A DNA stretch of 64,000 nucleotides. Origin: Runella limosa DSM 17973. GTDB taxonomy: Bacteria > Bacteroidota > Bacteroidia > Cytophagales > Spirosomataceae. The DNA lies in NCBI RefSeq assembly GCF_000482465.1, contig NZ_AXVJ01000043.1:62001-126000 (forward strand), read 5' to 3'. Made by a program: the position numbers and the translations under genes. Of the stretch, positions 60,338-64,000 are shown piece by piece. The stretch's first letter is position 1. Every line of letters begins with the position of its first letter. The notes beneath the pieces are model-generated. The model saw only the letters and a program-made list of their open reading frames with translations, was not told the origin of the DNA and searched no databases.

Positions 60338-63300
60338 TTAGAAACCAATGTTGATACCTCCCGTGATGGTTTTCGCTTGAGGTGCCGTGTAGAAGTCATA
60401 GCCTTGCGCAATGTTGGTTACAATGTCGTCGGCATTTACTTCTGGATCCCAACCTGTGTATTTGGTGAAGGTCAACAAGTTCTGACCCGTCAAGAACAAA
60501 CGCACACTGTTGATTTTGGCTTTGTTCAACAATGATTTTGGCAAACTGTACGAAAGTGTTACGTTACGCAAACGAACAAACGAACCATCTTGGATAAAAC
60601 GGCTTGAAGGCTGCGCACCGTTGTTGAAGAACAAACGTGCCTCTGGGAACTGAGCACCAGGGTTTTCTTTGGTCCAAGAATCCAACTGATCAGCAGTTTG
60701 GTTATCTTCAAAACGAGCGTTGGCCGACGAGAAACGTCCTACTCCGTAGAAATTGAGTTTGTTACCAAAAACGCCATTGAAGAAGATACTCAAGTCAAAC
60801 CCTTTGTAGCTAAATGTGTTTGTCAAACCACCGATGAGTTTTGGTTGTGGATTACCTACCACTACGCGTTGTGCTTGGTTGTAGGTATTTGTCGTACTAC
60901 GGTCGATTGTGCCATCTGTATTTGTCACATTTTTATACCAAAGGGCATCTCCGTTGGCAGGATCTACGCCTGCATATTCGGCCGTAAAGTACGTTCCGAG
61001 TGGTTGTCCTTCTACCGCACGGCTCATGTTGTTGAGACCCGCTTCGATAATTTGCCCTTGCAAATCGGTGATTTTGTTGCGGTTAGCGGCCAAGTTGATG
61101 CTTGTTTTCCACTTAAATGCCCCTACTAGGTTGTCGGTGTTTAATACAAACTCAACCCCTTTGTTTTCCAAGCGACCTACGTTTTTCACTTGGGTAGTAA
61201 AACCAGTCGTACCTGGTACGTTTACGTTCAACAACAACCCTGAAGTTTGTTTGTTGTAGTAGTCAATTTCGCCACTGATGCGGTTGTTAAGAATACCAAA
61301 GTCAATACCAATATCAACCTGGTCTGAAGTTTCCCATTTCAAATCAGGGTTAGCCAACTGCGAAGGTCGCTGGCCTGGCAAACCTGCATAAGCAGCATCG
61401 CCCGTGTATAGCCCAAGTTGTGGGAAGTTTCCGATTTCGGCGTTACCTGTACGTCCGTAACTAGCACGAAGTTTCAAGAAACTGATAACAGCATTGTTTT
61501 GCAAGAAGCTTTCTTCCGAAAGTACCCAACCCGCCGAAACCGCAGGGAAGAAACCGTAGCGGCTGTCGCGTCCGAAACGTGACGAACCATCGATACGTGC
61601 GCTCAATCCTAAGAGGTAACGGTCGTTGAATTTGTAGTTGGCACGGGCAAAATACGACAAGAAACGGAAGTTTGTTTCGGTAGAAGTACCAGCCGTTTTA
61701 CGGGCCGCACTCGCAATCATACGATAAGCATCCGAAGGGAAATCTTGTCCTTGGGTAAGGGCAAATTTTTCTTGAGATTGCTGATAAGACATCCCCAACG
61801 TTCCGTCGATGGTATGTTTTCCGAAGCTATTATTGTACGTAAAGTAGTTGTTGGTGTTGTAGTTTTCAACCCGAGTAAAGGCGTTTTCGCCCAAACCGTT
61901 TGGTGCACCGAAATTACGTTGTGTCTTGCTGTTATAGTAAGACTCTTCTTGTTGGTTCAGTACGTCCACCCCTAATTCAGAACGGAAATTCAATCCTTTT
62001 ACAATCATCAATTGGCCATATATGCTGCTGATACTACGGCTAACGGTCGTATTGTAGTAGGCATTACCAATGTTGATAAGTGGGTTATAATACACAGGAA
62101 TCGAAATATCACCTGGAGGCGTTCCTACTGGAAGACCCGTTTCTGGGTCGTTCTGTGGCGTCATTGGAGGCAAAGCTACCATCTGAATCGGGTTGTCAAA
62201 CTGGCGGTCACCCGACAAACGATTGTTCAACGTACGGGCCATGCTCATGTTGATTCCCATGCGGAAACGATCAGATACTTTTTGGTCGAGGTTGATACGA
62301 CCCGACATACGGTTGAGGGCGTTGCCAATCAAAATCCCTTTTTGGTCAAGCAATTGTCCCGACACAAAGAACGAAGTTTTGTCATTTCCTCCGCTGATGT
62401 TTAAGTCATATTGACTCATGGGCGCTTTTTGGTATGCCAATCCACCCCAGTCAGTACTTGCTTGATTGGCAGTACCAAATGTTCCTAAGCTTTGGGTTTG
62501 GAAGAAATCTTCCATGTAAGTTGTGTATGAATCTGCGGCCTTAGGGTCAATGCCATCAATACGATCCGAGTTGGCAGCCGCCTGGCGGTATAGTTTCAAA
62601 TACTGTTCGGTATTCAAAAACTTCACTTGCTTCGTAGGCTTGCTTGAACCAAATTGATAACCGAAGTTGATGTTTGTACGTCCCGACTTACCACGTTTGG
62701 TGGTAATAAGCACAACGCCATTGGCCGCGCGCGAACCATAAATGGCCGCCGCAGAAGCATCTTTCAATACTTCAATTGACTCAATATCTTGTGGGTTAAT
62801 GTCTGCCAATGGGTTGGTAGCACTACCGTTGTTACTCAAGTTTTGGGTAGTTACTGGAATTCCATCTAATACGTACAAAGGCTGGTTAGAAGCTGATACC
62901 GACGAGTTACCACGAACCCGCACCTGAATCGCTTGACCTAGCTTCGACGAACCTGCCGTTACCTGTACCCCAGCAGCCTTGCCTTGGATGGCTTGGTCAA
63001 AAGTATTAACAGGCATGTCTTGAATGTCAGAAGGGCGAATTTTGGCAATGTTTCCCGTCAATTCACGCTTGATTTGTGAGCCGTATCCCGTCACAACGAC
63101 TTCGCTCAAACTTCTTGTTTCAGGTTTTAGCTGAACGTTGATTTCCGAGCGGCCGTTTACTTTTTCTTCCAAAACGGTGAATCCCACAAAACTAAAAACC
63201 AACGTTGCATTGTCAGGAACAGCCAACCGATAGTTTCCTTCAGCGTCAGAGTTAGCCCCTTTGGTTGTGCCTTTAACGGCAACAGCGACACCAGGCATTC

Positions 63301-63415
63301 CTACCCCATCTTCTGCCGAGGTGACTTTCCCTGTCACCATCTTGTCTTGCGCTCTTGCCAGAAGAACCGACAAGCACGTAGCCACTAATAGGCTTACACG
63401 TAAAATGTGTCTCAT
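60338..63415 (-). CDS. SusC/RagA family TonB-linked outer-membrane protein
   Basis: 1025 residues from ATG 63415, the start of the signal peptide (RHILRVSLLVATCLSVLLARAQ); the longer frame starts with TTG and no signal. CarboxypepD_reg-like domain (~25-100: VTGKVTSAEDGVGMPGVAV), TonB plug (VVVTGYGSQIKRELTGNIAK; VTAGSSKLGQAIQVRVRGNS; PLYVLDGIPV), long barrel, and C-terminal YDFYTAPQAKTITGGINIGF-like strand. It imports a nutrient with SusD using TonB energy. Transcribed with susD, perhaps on to the aminotransferase and dapA. Confidence 0.95.
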   Translation of the reverse strand: MRHILRVSLLVATCLSVLLARAQDKMVTGKVTSAEDGVGMPGVAVAVKGTTKGANSDAEGNYRLAVPDNATLVFSFVGFTVLEEKVNGRSEINVQLKPETRSLSEVVVTGYGSQIKRELTGNIAKIRPSDIQDMPVNTFDQAIQGKAAGVQVTAGSSKLGQAIQVRVRGNSSVSASNQPLYVLDGIPVTTQNLSNNGSATNPLADINPQDIESIEVLKDASAAAIYGSRAANGVVLITTKRGKSGRTNINFGYQFGSSKPTKQVKFLNTEQYLKLYRQAAANSDRIDGIDPKAADSYTTYMEDFFQTQSLGTFGTANQASTDWGGLAYQKAPMSQYDLNISGGNDKTSFFVSGQLLDQKGILIGNALNRMSGRINLDQKVSDRFRMGINMSMARTLNNRLSGDRQFDNPIQMVALPPMTPQNDPETGLPVGTPPGDISIPVYYNPLINIGNAYYNTTVSRSISSIYGQLMIVKGLNFRSELGVDVLNQQEESYYNSKTQRNFGAPNGLGENAFTRVENYNTNNYFTYNNSFGKHTIDGTLGMSYQQSQEKFALTQGQDFPSDAYRMIASAARKTAGTSTETNFRFLSYFARANYKFNDRYLLGLSARIDGSSRFGRDSRYGFFPAVSAGWVLSEESFLQNNAVISFLKLRASYGRTGNAEIGNFPQLGLYTGDAAYAGLPGQRPSQLANPDLKWETSDQVDIGIDFGILNNRISGEIDYYNKQTSGLLLNVNVPGTTGFTTQVKNVGRLENKGVEFVLNTDNLVGAFKWKTSINLAANRNKITDLQGQIIEAGLNNMSRAVEGQPLGTYFTAEYAGVDPANGDALWYKNVTNTDGTIDRSTTNTYNQAQRVVVGNPQPKLIGGLTNTFSYKGFDLSIFFNGVFGNKLNFYGVGRFSSANARFEDNQTADQLDSWTKENPGAQFPEARLFFNNGAQPSSRFIQDGSFVRLRNVTLSYSLPKSLLNKAKINSVRLFLTGQNLLTFTKYTGWDPEVNADDIVTNIAQGYDFYTAPQAKTITGGINIGF

Positions 63416-63768
63416 ACAGTATAGTTTGTTAGAGTTAATAAATAAAAAAAGTACCAAATTAGAACATTGTTCCAATCGAATTCTTTAAGCAATACTTTGG
63501 GTATAATAAAAGTTACACAAATGAGGAATTGTTAGACCAAAATGGGCTAAAAAAACGACACGAAAATACGATGAAATTGTCTGAGAAGTTTATACTTAAC
63601 AAATCATCTATTGGCAGGTGAAGACCCTGCTTGATTTTCTTGGCCAGTTTCGGCATACAATGCTCTTTTGTGTGGAAAACGACTATTTGGTAACACAAAC
63701 ATAACGCACAATTACCGAAAAGTCAAAGCCTTACCGTATCAAAAGTTAGTTATACTTAGGAGATATAC
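63416..63768. other. Long leader and promoter region of susC
   Basis: 353 nt with no convincing gene. On the minus strand it carries the promoter at 63696-63727, hence a leader of about 275 nt, with a small hairpin GCAGG/CCTGC (63614-63630) and a possible 47-codon reading frame from 63656 (MPKLAKKIKQGLHL...) of unknown status. Confidence 0.45.
63696..63727 (-). promoter_or_regulatory. Full Bacteroidota promoter upstream of susC
   Basis: On the minus strand TTTG (63727-63724), 20-bp spacer, TATGTTTG (63703-63696), a complete match to TTTG-N17-23-TAnnTTTG. Confidence 0.6.
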
Positions 63769-64000
63769 TTAGTCAGGCTCGTAAAAACAAGTGCTTCCTC
63801 CTACCCACGTAAAGTCTTTGTTGAAGCGAACCCCAATCATTTCACCGCGACTCAAGCGGCTGAGACTTGTCAGTAGCTGCGGGCGCGGGTCATCGTCTTC
63901 CCACACATAAAGCATCCGAATCTCACATTTCACCAGCCCATCCAAGGCTTGAATGATAGGCTCGTAAGCCACTTTTCGTTGTAAAATCCAATTTTCAGGG
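63769..64000 (-). CDS. Hypothetical protein, 5' end outside window
   Basis: The frame is open to the right edge; about 77 C-terminal residues are visible (ENWILQRKVAYEPII at the edge, then EIRMLYVWEDDDPRPQLLTS and a C-terminal TWVGGSTCFYEPD). A GTG at 63972 is possible as a start, but the frame has no stop upstream of it and the sequence reads as continuous protein. Family not recognised. Confidence 0.6.
   Translation of the reverse strand, partial: PENWILQRKVAYEPIIQALDGLVKCEIRMLYVWEDDDPRPQLLTSLSRLSRGEMIGVRFNKDFTWVGGSTCFYEPD

Overview
The window is a stretch of chromosome from a member of the Bacteroidota, most probably order Cytophagales (a Runella, Dyadobacter or Spirosoma relative). The evidence is a SusC/SusD pair, a TonB-dependent-type beta-barrel next to a LytS/LytTR two-component system, signal-peptide-rich secreted proteins, promoters of the Bacteroidota form TAnnTTTG (sometimes with TTTG about 20 bp upstream), and the absence of Shine-Dalgarno sequences. 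The genus is an inference. I see no rRNA, tRNA, CRISPR array, complete insertion sequence or prophage.

Layout. 1-2058: 3' part of a tricorn-like S41 protease. 2106-3850: small accessory block (PIN toxin with antitoxin, DUF1016/YhcG nuclease-like gene). 3867-9477: ceramidase-like hydrolase, the lactate-oxidation genes lutC, lutB and lutA, and a secreted FG-GAP protein, all on the minus strand. 9692-11485: a second DUF1016 gene and an AHSA1 protein. 11517-14582: large beta-propeller/HEAT/cytochrome c lipoprotein. 14859-17235: orphan trpF-like gene and small enzymes. 17238-21976: SDR/HxlR divergon, a two-subunit molybdenum hydroxylase (iorAB type) and a broken SDR gene. 22329-25941: hydrolase, small hypothetical proteins, a protein with a free-standing EF-Tu domain 3, and a DUF1778/GNAT toxin-antitoxin operon. 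25967-31582: LytTR regulator, histidine kinase, outer-membrane receptor, secreted protein. 31621-33003: a tyrosine-codon leader peptide, a terminator and a KMSKS-type tyrosyl-tRNA synthetase. 33093-40457: methyltransferase, HPP protein, lipoprotein, thrA, Uma2, PspC, MFS. 40645-44033: altronate dehydratase and fumarase. 44196-45882: ECF sigma factor operon ending in hsp20. 46114-49627: acyl-CoA synthetase plus acyl-CoA dehydrogenase. 49992-56595: class A beta-lactamase-like protein, choice-of-anchor I lipoprotein, Gfo/Idh/MocA oxidoreductase, M14 peptidase. 56679-63415: dapA, class III aminotransferase, susD and susC. 63769-64000: 3' end of an unknown gene.

Most genes are metabolic, so the novelty lies mainly between them. 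(i) The tyrS gene is preceded by a 35-codon reading frame with tandem Tyr codons and an intrinsic terminator. A 9-bp alternative pairing can be drawn, so it looks like a tyrosine-responsive attenuator in front of a TyrRS of the type not usual for this phylum. (ii) Intergenic spaces carry families of short hairpins whose loop (TGAG or CTCA) is kept while stem pairs change in a compensated way. Two clusters are tandem arrays, one with an exact 106-bp period. (iii) A perfect 15-bp palindrome of a kind also used as a terminator here lies in frame inside the aminotransferase gene. (iv) The iorAB genes and the broken SDR share a 34-bp upstream element made of two half-sites exactly 21 bp apart.
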